From Halisarca cf. caerulea (lineage: Eukaryota > Porifera > Demospongiae > Chondrillida > Halisarcidae): a DNA stretch of 12,500 nucleotides. Below, in pieces: positions 1 to 6,990 of this stretch; within the stretch, counting starts at the first letter, position 1; the number at the start of each line of letters is the position of its first letter. A program made the translations under genes and the position numbers. The stretch spans positions 11,739,301 to 11,751,800 of the forward strand of contig CAUJGJ010000397.1 in assembly GCA_963170055.1 (NCBI GenBank), in the 5' to 3' direction. The notes under the pieces were generated by a model. It did no database searches. It was given only the letters and a program-made list of their open reading frames with translations, and was not told the DNA's origin.

Positions 1-294
1 CAGAAGCAACTGCACTCCCCAACAAATTGGCTGAAGGTGTTGCAACATTTATGTATAGTGTAAGTTGCACATTTAAATAGACCAGTTCCCTGATATTACC
101 CTAAATTGGGAATTTAATTTCGCGACCAATAATTTTTTGCATTTTTTGCAAATTGACTCCACTTGTGAATATTTCTGCACATGTGTCAGGTATAGCCAAT
201 CTATGGTGAGACTTGCAAAATTTTTGTCCCAAATTTTTCGGTTTACCTGATTTGACACCAATTCGCATATTTTATTGTTCATGATTATTTCCCG

Positions 295-298
<4 letters not shown>

Positions 299-329
<31 letters not shown>
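299..329. repeat. (AT)n microsatellite
   Basis: A pure AT dinucleotide run directly abuts the left end of the MITE that starts at 330. It supplies the TA flank expected for a TA-targeting transposon, so insertion into a pre-existing AT tract is likely. Confidence 0.9.
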
Positions 330-332
<3 letters not shown>

Positions 333-773
333 TAGAGCCTCGTAATAAGACCACCTCGGAAATAAGACCACCTCAGAATTAAAACCACTTTGTTGCAGTC
401 TGGAATTTCTCCTATAGTTTAATAACATGGAAATTCAGAAGAAAGACCGCATTTTTTTCTTCTGGATGTCAAAACCTCACAATTAAGACCACTTATTTGT
501 GGATACTGCTGTTTTCTGTGGACATTAGGCTCTAAAATGACGATATCAGTAGAAAGAGATGGTAAACTTGGGGTCACTTTTTTAACATCGTATAATGGAG
601 TAGCAATAAAAGAGGTGTGATGGTACAAATTTTCTACATTTTAATTGCCTTATGTGCATCCTGTGTCTATGGAATGACATGCTATTCTGGGCAGTACTTT
701 CAGAAATAAGACCACCTCAAAATTAAGACCACTTACAACAGTCCCAAGGGTGGTCGTATTTGTGAGGTTCTCT
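330..773. mobile_element. MITE, Tc1/mariner-pogo-like, TA flanked
   Basis: The left end begins CAGTAGAGCCTCGTAATAAG directly after a TA. The right end, about 747-773, read in reverse complement gives AGAACCTCACAAATACGACC, an imperfect inverted match. The TIR style and TA flank fit pogo/Tigger-type or other Tc1/mariner non-autonomous elements. Inside are two direct subterminal copies of a 33-bp segment (358-391 and 703-735), built on the motif AATAAGACCACCTC. The expected last bases of the right end are missing and the sequence runs straight into a CT microsatellite. No transposase is encoded. Confidence 0.7.
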
Positions 774-805
774 CTCTCTATCTCTCTCTCTCTCTCTCGC
801 TCTCT
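769..805. repeat. (CT)n microsatellite at the MITE right end
   Basis: This is a near-pure CT dinucleotide run, interrupted near 780 and 798. It starts exactly where the MITE's right terminal repeat should finish, so the terminal TTCT may have seeded or been overwritten by the repeat. Confidence 0.85.
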
Positions 806-997
806 AAATATATATATTATGCATATATTATATAATTTTGTATTAATTTTATGCATGACATGCAGTTCATATGTCATTTTGGCTGTCCTGAGACCCTGAT
901 AACTGATCAGGGAAGGGAGTTCCTGAATTAATTAGCAGCAAATCTTACTCAAATGACCAAGACCAATCACCGTATTACTAGTGCATATCATCCCAAA

Positions 998-1101
998 GTG
1001 AGTACTTGCACGCCTTAAGTTGATAAATGGTTTTACTATCCTATAAATTATTGAATATTATAGTATTTAATTTATATATTCTATCCAATTTTAAATCGTA
1101 G
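998..1101 (+). other. Short intron inside the integrase core
   Basis: This 104-bp intron runs from GTGAGT at 998 to a TAG acceptor ending at 1101. It splits the integrase motif AYHPK/TNGLTERF in phase 0. An intron at this spot rules out simple read-through of an intronless retroelement copy. Confidence 0.85.
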
Positions 1102-1752
1102 ACAAATGGTCTTACAGAACGTTTCAATAAGACCTTCAGCAGAAGCCTTGCAAAGGTATGCAATGACGATCAATCTGACTGGGATAACAAGATCGATACT
1201 ATTCTGATGGCATACAGGGCGTCTACACAGGCGTCAACAAAATATGCGCCATACTACTTGGTTTTCCAGCAAGATATGCGCCTTCCCATAGATGTAGAGA
1301 TCATGCCAGCCATGCACAATCATTATGATGATTCTTCAGCTGACAGTCCAGATGAGGGTAGCGATGAGACAGTGCAGCAATTGCTACTAGCTAAACGTAA
1401 AGAGGTATTTGGCACTGTTGAGAAGAATTTACAAGATGCACAGGCAAAACAAAGGAAGTTTATGATAAAAAGCACAAGCCTGAAGAAATTGCAGTAGGAT
1501 CTGAAGTTCTAATTGAAAACACCTTGCAGAAAGGGAGAAAGGGGGGTAAACTGGATGATGCTTTTAAGGGAAGTTATTTTATTGAGGAGAATATGGGAAA
1601 GGGTCTTTACAAGGTCAGGAATCAGACGGGCACTGTGCTTAAAAAGAAAGTCAACATAAACAGGTTGAAGCTTTATAAGAGACGTGGTTCGGTAAAAGCA
1701 GCGCCACCTGCTAAAGAACCCATTTCATACCAGCCACACATCTTGTCATCTG

Positions 1753-1935
1753 GTGAGTTAATTTATCATGTGCACATGAATCCGATGTACTTATTTCATA
1801 TTATTATAGTATTACTTTGTTAGGCTAATAAGCCTCAGAGTCTTTGAAAATGCATGCTTGCAGTTAAATTAAAACATTGTCAATTACAATAAAAACTGTA
1901 ACAATTCTGAGTATAACTTCACTGATGACTTATAG
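1753..1935 (+). other. Phase-1 intron after the GPY/F domain
   Basis: The donor is GTGAGT at 1753 and the acceptor TATAG ends at 1935. The split codon G/AT gives Asp and continues into a DSAAKN reading. The intron carries no other feature I can see. Confidence 0.65.
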
Positions 1936-2035
1936 ATTCTGCTGCAAAGAATTTGAATTTGGAGTGCATAAAGGTGGACCCTAGTTGTATAGTATCCCCC
2001 CCCCCCCCCTGATGATCTATGTGATATCTGTTATG
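1936..2035 (+). pseudogene. Linker exon of the Ginger-like gene with an expanded C tract
   Basis: This probable exon begins right after TATAG and reads DSAAKNLNLECIKVDPSCIV, then a proline run. It ends at a GTAAGT donor (2036-2041). The proline run is a homopolymer of 14 C (1996-2009), and at this length the frame hits TGA at 2010-2012. One C fewer would keep the frame open to the donor. No domain is recognised. It resembles the exon starting at 5983, which begins with the same residues DSA and has the same splice phase. Confidence 0.5.
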
Positions 2036-2609
2036 GTAAGTCATTATAAGTTCCCTCATGCACCATTATATTAACTCATTCATTTGTACACATTTAAAAC
2101 GAAAAACTGCAACGCGTGGTGATTGCGCAATGACAAAAATGAATTGCACAATGAAAAAGTGGCCTATTTTGTGACGGTTCAATCGGCTATGAACAGAAAA
2201 TCATGTTTGTGTGAAAGAAATTCTTGTTAAATAGAAACAAGCATCAATATTTTAGTACTAACACTATATTTAGTGTTCTGCACACACAAACATACATACA
2301 CACACACGCATGCATAAATGCATGTGGGCATACTAGATATACCCACACTTTCCAGACAGTATGTATGAATACGTTGAGTATACAGGGTATTTATTTCAGC
2401 CCTCGGATATTACGGTAAAATGGCCGTCACAAAACTTGACCAAATTTCATAGCATATTATGCCTTCAATATGGATAAACTTATACGTATACTTGTACTTA
2501 TACTTATTTATAAAATTAAACAAATGTTATTTGTAGGAACACCCGAAGAAGAAAAAGTACGAAACAGAGAAGTTTGAGGCAACAACAAAGGAGCCATAAA
2601 CTTTCGGTA
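2036..2609. other. Non-coding stretch with a CA-rich microsatellite
   Basis: This is intron-like sequence downstream of the linker exon. It contains a CA-rich simple repeat at about 2279-2311. A possible acceptor TTGTAG ends at 2536, followed by a lysine-rich reading (HPKKKKYE from about 2540), but every frame is soon closed. I see no gene I would defend. Confidence 0.5.
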
Positions 2610-2735
2610 AAAGACAGAAATTGCCATTTCCGGAGGAGAAGATGACACTGTAGCTGCACGAAATTTACTTCAGTCGCTAGCAAAATATCTGAACTATATG
2701 AATTTGCTTGTTGTTCACTACTATAACCTTGTTAA
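2610..2735. repeat. Left arm of an inverted repeat flanking the hAT element
   Basis: The arm contains ACAGAAAT (2614-2621), TTCCGGAGGAGAA (2628-2640) and TTTGCTTGTTG (2703-2713). All three recur in reverse complement at 5605-5730 with identical spacing (6 bp between the first two; 75 bp from the start of the second to the start of the third). The material between is diverged but still above chance by eye (about 26 of 62 positions). This is probably one arm of an older foldback or palindromic element. Confidence 0.65.
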
Positions 2736-2791
2736 AAACATTTATTTGGAAAAAACACTTTTTTGGTGCCCAAATCGGCAAAAAATGGAAA

Positions 2792-2796
2792 CAAAT
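2792..2796. repeat. CAAAT, putative left target-site duplication of the hAT element
   Basis: CAAAT lies directly before the CAGGG terminus at 2797 and recurs directly after the CCCTG terminus at 5583-5587. Classical hAT elements make 8-bp duplications, and here only 5 bp match. This is either a 5-bp-TSD lineage or a decayed longer duplication. Confidence 0.55.
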
Positions 2797-2964
2797 CAGG
2801 GCCGGTGGAAGCAGTCCGGTTGCTCCGGTTTTGGCCGGACCAAAATCTGAGATAGACTAAGAGATTTTTTTGTGCTGTGTAGACAAGCTTCAAAGTAGAA
2901 TACTTGTGATATTGTGGACTTATAAAAATCCTTCGTTTAAAGTACCGTTGCGCAATGTAGTCCA

Positions 2965-2988
2965 CACGTGACAAGCTTGTCCCACGTG
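2965..2988. promoter_or_regulatory. Palindrome with two CACGTG E-boxes in the hAT leader
   Basis: CACGTG occurs at 2965-2970 and 2983-2988, about 100 bp before the transposase ATG. Between them sits the perfect 12-bp palindrome GACAAGCTTGTC (2970-2981). The whole unit is close to self-complementary. CACGTG is the known core site of bHLH factors of the Myc/USF type. A promoter role here is inference from position and symmetry. Confidence 0.4.
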
Positions 2989-3087
2989 GAGCGTCAGTTA
3001 TTGCATAATCACTACAACAACATTAGTGTTTATTATAATTGGATCAAGTTTGTTGGTTGAGGCTTTGTCGACATCGATCGGGCTACC

Positions 3088-5347
3088 ATGGCCCTGTCCA
3101 AGTTGATTGTATCAAGCTTACCGGATCTCCCTCCTGAACCAGTGCATCCTCCGTCGCAGTTCGTTTTTCCCAAACGCGAATTTGGAAAGAAGCAGGTAGT
3201 GAAGCGATCGTGCCAGGCTTCGTGGTTTTCAACGTGGCCTTGGTTGCATTACCAGGCCAACAGCCCAGATGATGTGTCATGTTTTGCCATGTGTGTGTGT
3301 CTGCACTGAAATCCAAACGGATGGATCGAAGCAGAGGTGATCCTGCCTTTACAAGCAACGGTTTTAAAAATTGGAAAGATGCCACTATCAGTTGTAAGAA
3401 TCATGAATTGTCTGCCAGTCACAAAGAAGCATTGCAAGTGGTGGTAGTTATACCATCTACATGTCCAGATGTTGGTGACATGTTATCAAGGGAGCATGCT
3501 CGAGAGAAAAGTGAAAATCGTCAATGCTTTCTTCGTATATTATCAAACATCCGCTTTTTATCAAGACAAGGCCTTGCCCTTCGAGGTGACGGTGATGAAT
3601 CTGATTCGAATTTTGTGCAGTTATTGAAGCTACGTGGTCTTGATGACCCTAGAATTGAAGCATGGCTTTCAAAAAGAACGAACAAGTACACATTGAACAA
3701 TGCACAAAATGAAATTCTGAAAGTGATGGCCCTAAGCACCCTGAGAAAGATAGCATCTGAGCTACGGGAATCTCAGTTCTTTTGTATTATGAGTGATGAG
3801 TGTACTGATGTTTCGAATAGGGAGCAGCTAGTTATTTGTATCAGGTGGGTGGACTCCAAGCTGGAAGTACACGAAGAGTTCATAGGATTGTACAAGCTTG
3901 ATAACATACAGGCTGATACTATTGTAGCAGCAATTAGAGATGCTCTGATTCGGCTTAACCTGGCTATGAGCAAATGTCGAGGACAGTGCTATGATGGTGC
4001 TAGCACAATGAAAGGAGCTAAGAGTGGTGTAGCAACACAACTGCGTAAGGATGAATGTAGAGCAGTGTACATACACTGCTATGGCCATGCACTGAACTTG
4101 GCAGTTGGAGATACAGTAAAAAGGTGCAAACTACTGAAGGATGCCCTTGAAATCACATTTGAAGTTTCAAAGTTGGTGAAGTTTTCTCCCAAGAGGGATG
4201 TACTCTTTGAGAAGCTTAAAGCCGACCTAGCACCTGACACTCCTGGCTTCCGTGTGCTTTGTCCTACAAGATGGACAGTAAGGGCTGCCTCATTGAAATC
4301 TGTCATTGACAACTACAAGGTGTTACAAGAGCTTTGGGAGGTAGCCAGGGGCGAAACTTCTGATACATCTGTGAAAGCACGGATCATTGGGGTTCAAGCT
4401 CAGTTACAACTTTTGGGTACTACTTTGGTTGTCAACTTGGCTTTTTGTTACTGCAACATAGTGACAACCTCAGTAAAACCCTCCAATCATCTAAGCTGTC
4501 ACCCTGTGAAGGCCAGAGGGTAGCTGCAATGACTGTGGCCACTCTTCAACGTATTAGAGATGAAGGGTCTTTTGACCTCTTTTGGAAGAAGGTTGAAAGT
4601 GATCGTCAATCACTGGATGTGCAGGAGCCTCAACTGCCAAGGAGGAGAAAAACACCCAAAAGGCTGGATGATGGAAATTCAGAAGGTGATTATCCTGATA
4701 GTCCAAAGGTATTCTATCGACAGCAATACTATGAGGCCTTAGACCTCATCATCTCCACCATTAATGACAGGTTTGATCAACCAGGATACAAAGTTTACAC
4801 TCAGTTGGAGGATTTGCTTCTGAAAGCTGTTCAAAAGGAGGATTTTATAGACAGTCTTACTGCTGTTACATCTTTCTACCATTCTGATTTCAATGCTACA
4901 CAACTGCGCCTACATCTAGATACCCTGGCTTCTAACTTCCCAGATAGCAGCTGTACTTCAGTTACAGACATTAAAAAATACACTCAGAAAATGTCTCCAG
5001 CAGAGAGGGAACTTATTTCAGAGGTCTCCAGTTTGTTGCGCTTATTTCTCGTCATGCCTACAACCAATGCAGTTAGCGAGAGATCTTTTAGTGCCCTTAG
5101 GAGAGTGAAAAGCTATTTGCGTAATTCCATGACCCAGGAAAGACTGAATCATCTGCTCCTCCTTCATGCCCACAAACATCTAACTGATGCCATGAATCTC
5201 ATTGAAGTTGCAAATGATTTTGTTGCACTTTCAGGACACAGACTGAGCCTGTTTGGGAAGTTCAGTGAAGCTGACTTCTTACCCATTGGACACTGTGGCA
5301 GATGTAAAACCTTGTTGAATTGCTCATCATGTATGCGGAACGTGTAA
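3088..5347 (+). pseudogene. hAT transposase with TTF/ZMYM-type zinc finger, two frameshifts
   Basis: This encoded a transposase of about 750 residues that would bind the element's ends and cut and join DNA in the nucleus. The ATG at 3088 sits in ACCATGG, a good Kozak context. The N-terminus has FPKREFGKK, the W..W pattern, then FCHVC and H-x5-H, as in TTF-type fingers of ZMYM1-like hAT proteins. The core follows: SDECTDVS with Asp at 3795-3797, CYDGAS with Asp at 3993-3995, HCYGHALNL (CxxH) and CPTRW. The C-terminal hAT dimerisation block has NAVSERSFSALRR, with Glu at 5078-5080. Frame changes occur near 3277-3285, just before the CxxC, and near 4407-4414 in a T run. Both fit single-base deletions. 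All three DDE-type acidic residues remain. Stop at 5345-5347. Sequencing error at the two sites cannot be excluded. Confidence 0.92.
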
Positions 5348-5411
5348 CACTGTGTAGATGCATGCTGTATGTATGCCATTACATGCTTGTTTTTTTTGTT
5401 TATTATTCATT

Positions 5412-5417
5412 AATAAA
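5412..5417 (+). terminator. AATAAA polyadenylation signal of the hAT transposase
   Basis: AATAAA lies 65 bp after the transposase stop and before the right TIR, in AT-rich sequence. Position and motif fit a 3' processing signal. Use is inferred. Confidence 0.55.
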
Positions 5418-5582
5418 TTGTGTTTTAAATAATACGGCATTTACTTAATTGTTGTAGCACTGCATGGTGTCAAGTGAAGGTTGTCTGAAACAGCTTGCCC
5501 TTATGTCTGTTGTAACGATGCTTAATTGAAAGGTGCATGGATGCATGGCCTGACCAATTTAAAAGTGCTTCCACCAGCCCTG

Positions 5583-5587
5583 CAAAT
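5583..5587. repeat. CAAAT, putative right target-site duplication of the hAT element
   Basis: This directly follows the CCCTG end and matches 2792-2796. It runs on into AATACGGCATTTA (5585-5597), which also occurs inside the element at 5431-5443. Confidence 0.55.
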
Positions 5588-5604
5588 ACGGCATTTATTT
5601 TCGC

Positions 5605-5730
5605 TTACCTTATTATAATATTATTCAACAAGCAAAATCCTATAGCCAAGACTACATTAAATCGAAAAGTGAAACAAACAGGAAATTTGTAGGGCATTTT
5701 CTCCTCCGGAAAAGCTGATTTCTGTTTGCC
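5605..5730. repeat. Right arm of the inverted repeat flanking the hAT element
   Basis: This is the reverse-complement counterpart of 2610-2735. CAACAAGCAAA is at 5626-5636, TTCTCCTCCGGAA at 5699-5711 and ATTTCTGT at 5718-5725. The three blocks are in the right order with the same spacing as on the left. The arm starts only about 20 bp outside the hAT element. Confidence 0.65.
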
Positions 5731-5753
5731 TATTAAAAAACGGCCATTTTTGA

Positions 5754-5887
5754 TGACGTATCATGATGCGGGGCTTTGACATCACTAGTATCGGTTTCTG
5801 CTTACATGGGGAACCTTCAGTGACGTCCTCTTTAGTGTGACGTAGTTTACAATTTGTGGTGACGTTGTTTACTGTTAGGGGTGACGT
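5754..5887. promoter_or_regulatory. Cluster of five TGACGT (CRE/ATF-like) half sites
   Basis: TGACGT occurs at 5754, 5821, 5838, 5860 and 5882, all on the + strand. The last three are 22 bp apart, and the last two share the 14-bp repeat GGTGACGTTGTTTA. TGACGT is the known core half site for CREB/ATF bZIP factors. The block lies about 100 bp before the exon at 5983 and could be an internal promoter. It could equally be a decayed minisatellite. Function is inference. Confidence 0.35.
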
Positions 5888-5982
5888 TGTTTATAAATTT
5901 TGTACGTGCACGCCCCAAATCCCAAGCAGCTGTGGGCTGATATAAATGCCTTGTGTACATAATTATTATTGTCTCTGGATAG

Positions 5983-6086
5983 ATTCTGCTATGAAGGATT
6001 TTAAAGAAATGAAGGTGCCTGATGATGAGGACCATTTCCCAGAAGCAACTTCTATCCCCTTGTTGGAAGGAAACAACCCAAGGCTT
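5983..6086 (+). pseudogene. Second linker exon of the Ginger-like gene
   Basis: The exon begins after GGATAG with the split codon giving Asp, and reads DSAMKDFKEMKVPDDEDHF, then a Pro/Glu-containing stretch to about 6086. The end is uncertain because no clean GT donor remains (AAGGCTTGTCAG). No domain is recognised; the acidic, low-complexity nature suggests a flexible linker between integrase and protease. Its start mirrors the exon at 1936, with the same phase and a similar first dozen residues, so one may be a duplicate of the other. A further splice-like TATGCAG ends at 6160 before a short open stretch (IPLVNDLIPT). Confidence 0.45.
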
Positions 6087-6257
6087 GTCAGTTTATTTGC
6101 ATGTGTTCAGTATTATACAATAACTATTATGATAATACATATATTATAACTATTATGCAGTGCAGATTCCTCTGGTCAATGACCTGATACCCACACATAT
6201 AATTATAATGTATACATTTAATAGCAAATTTAATATGTTCTTTAATTATTTATGCAG

Positions 6258-6330
6258 AATGGGACATCAATGCAGCAATCTGAAAATGAAAGTACCAGTC
6301 TTGTGGCATCCACCATCCAAGGTCAAGAAG
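6258..6330 (+). pseudogene. Small linker exon upstream of the Ulp1 exon
   Basis: This 73-bp exon is bounded by TTTATGCAG (ending 6257) and GTTTGT (from 6331). It reads NGTSMQQSENESTSLVASTI and ends in phase 1. It joins in frame to the next exon at 6991 through a shared Asp codon, which supports both borders. The Ser/Gln-rich composition fits a linker. No stop is present. Confidence 0.55.
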
Positions 6331-6421
6331 GTTTGTTTTTGTGGTATTGTATAATATCATTCTCTTTTTCTATATTATTTTAAATTGAAATAAGATAATG
6401 TATACTAGTCTTATATATATA

Positions 6422-6908
6422 CAGTGGGCCCCTGTTAATCGCATACCCTCTGGACCAGGCAGAATTATTCCATTATCCAGAATATTCCTTTATCCAGAAC
6501 ATACCTTCCTGCTGTGCCAATAGTGGGGCCGGTCTTTATGTATATTTAATGTATGTTTGTATGTGTGAGCAACATAAACATTTGCAGTGAATTGGATAAC
6601 CTGTTTAAAATGGGAATTTTAAGAAGTAATGAGCAATGTTATTGATTTTTTGTTGTAGGGTAGCTATATCTGACTCGGATAAACCTGCATTTACAATGCT
6701 ATTCTTATAAGCAGTATGGTTTATATACTCTTGGAATATAAGTGATGTGAAATTTTTATTCCTATATCCAGAATATTCCTTTAAGTGGTATTCCTTTAAG
6801 CAGTTCTTTTACTACAGTGCATATATACAAATGATTCTGTACTTGGAGATTATATTCCATTAACCAGAATATTCCTTTAACTGTTATGCGATTAAGTGGG
6901 GCCCACTG
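6422..6908. mobile_element. MITE with clean 24-bp TIRs and TA flanks
   Basis: The left end CAGTGGGCCCCTGTTAATCG (6422 onward) matches the reverse complement of the right end (6885-6908), CAGTGGGCCCCACTTAATCG. The match is 22 of 24 positions across the full TIR. TA lies at 6420-6421 and again at 6909-6910. The interior is AT rich and repeats CCAGAATATTCCTTTA-type blocks near both ends (about 6467-6500, 6765-6800, 6855-6880). It encodes nothing. TIR form and TA duplication fit a non-autonomous Tc1/mariner or pogo-type element. Confidence 0.88.
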
Positions 6909-6940
<32 letters not shown>

Positions 6941-6975
6941 TAGATATATATATGTATATATATAATTATATTTGT
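6909..6975. repeat. AT-rich simple repeat next to the MITE
   Basis: A long AT dinucleotide tract with a few G or C interruptions begins at the TA that follows the MITE. It ends just before the Ulp1 exon acceptor. Confidence 0.85.
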
Positions 6976-6990
6976 TTATATTTATCCCAG

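Larger units (their letters stand above)
60..865 (+). other. Intron of the integrase gene, enlarged by a MITE
   Basis: The intron runs from a GTAAGT donor at 60-65 to a TGCAG acceptor ending at 865. Both flanking exons stay in phase 0 and continue the integrase alignment (VATFMYS, then FICHFGCPE). Its 806 bp is large compared with the next intron (104 bp), and the excess is mostly the MITE at 330 to about 770 with its AT and CT microsatellites. Confidence 0.75.
1..1752 (+). pseudogene. Ginger/Gypsy-type integrase catalytic core and GPY/F domain, broken
   Basis: Three exons read through as an rve-type DDE integrase. The first (up to 59) ends at a GTAAGT donor. The second (866-997) carries TDQGREF with the second catalytic Asp at 905-907. 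The third (1102-1752) carries TNGLTERF with the catalytic Glu at 1117-1119. Both introns fall in phase 0. Exactly 35 codons separate Asp and Glu, the classical D35E spacing. Downstream, FKGSYFIEENMGKGLYKVRN (about 1566-1625) matches the GPY/F domain of Gypsy and Ginger integrases. An in-frame TAA at 929-931 and a one-base shift near 1457-1461 disrupt the frame. The first catalytic Asp and the N-terminal zinc finger would lie upstream of the window. Loss of function is seen directly. Assignment to Ginger rather than a Gypsy retrotransposon rests on the introns and the downstream Ulp1 domain. Confidence 0.85.
2797..5582 (+). mobile_element. hAT-superfamily DNA transposon, nearly full length
   Basis: The element is 2786 bp. 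Its left terminus, CAGGGCCGGTGGAAGCA, matches the reverse complement of the right terminus, CAGGGCTGGTGGAAGCA, at 16 of 17 positions. CAGGG ends are typical of hAT elements. A single transposase gene fills the interior on the + strand, with a leader of about 290 bp and a tail of about 235 bp. It is inserted between the Ginger-like exons at 1936-2035 and 5983-6086 and between two inverted arms, so it is younger than both. Only two frameshifts are evident, so it is also better preserved than the host Ginger copy. Confidence 0.9.
6331..6990 (+). other. Intron carrying a 487-bp MITE
   Basis: The donor is GTTTGT at 6331 and the acceptor TTTATCCCAG ends at 6990. Phase 1 is kept across the gap. Most of the intron is the MITE at 6422-6908 and the AT-rich run that follows. 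Confidence 0.6.

Noticed and set aside
73..354. Minus-strand frames over the first intron and MITE (also at 419-628 and 650-877)
   Set aside because: They run through AT and CT microsatellites and MITE sequence opposite the integrase gene, with no domain.
1..2035. Gypsy LTR retrotransposon instead of Ginger
   Set aside because: The integrase is split by introns at three points and is followed by Ulp1 and PHD-like exons. No LTR is visible. The region upstream of the window could still change this view if reverse transcriptase were present there.
2167..2434. 11-bp inverted repeat TTTTGTGACGG / CCGTCACAAAA as ends of a small element
   Set aside because: The match does not extend beyond 11 bp on either side and no target duplication is seen.
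2537..2660. A further Ginger exon after the TTGTAG acceptor
   Set aside because: All frames close early, and the second half overlaps the left inverted arm, which has a non-coding counterpart at 5605-5730.
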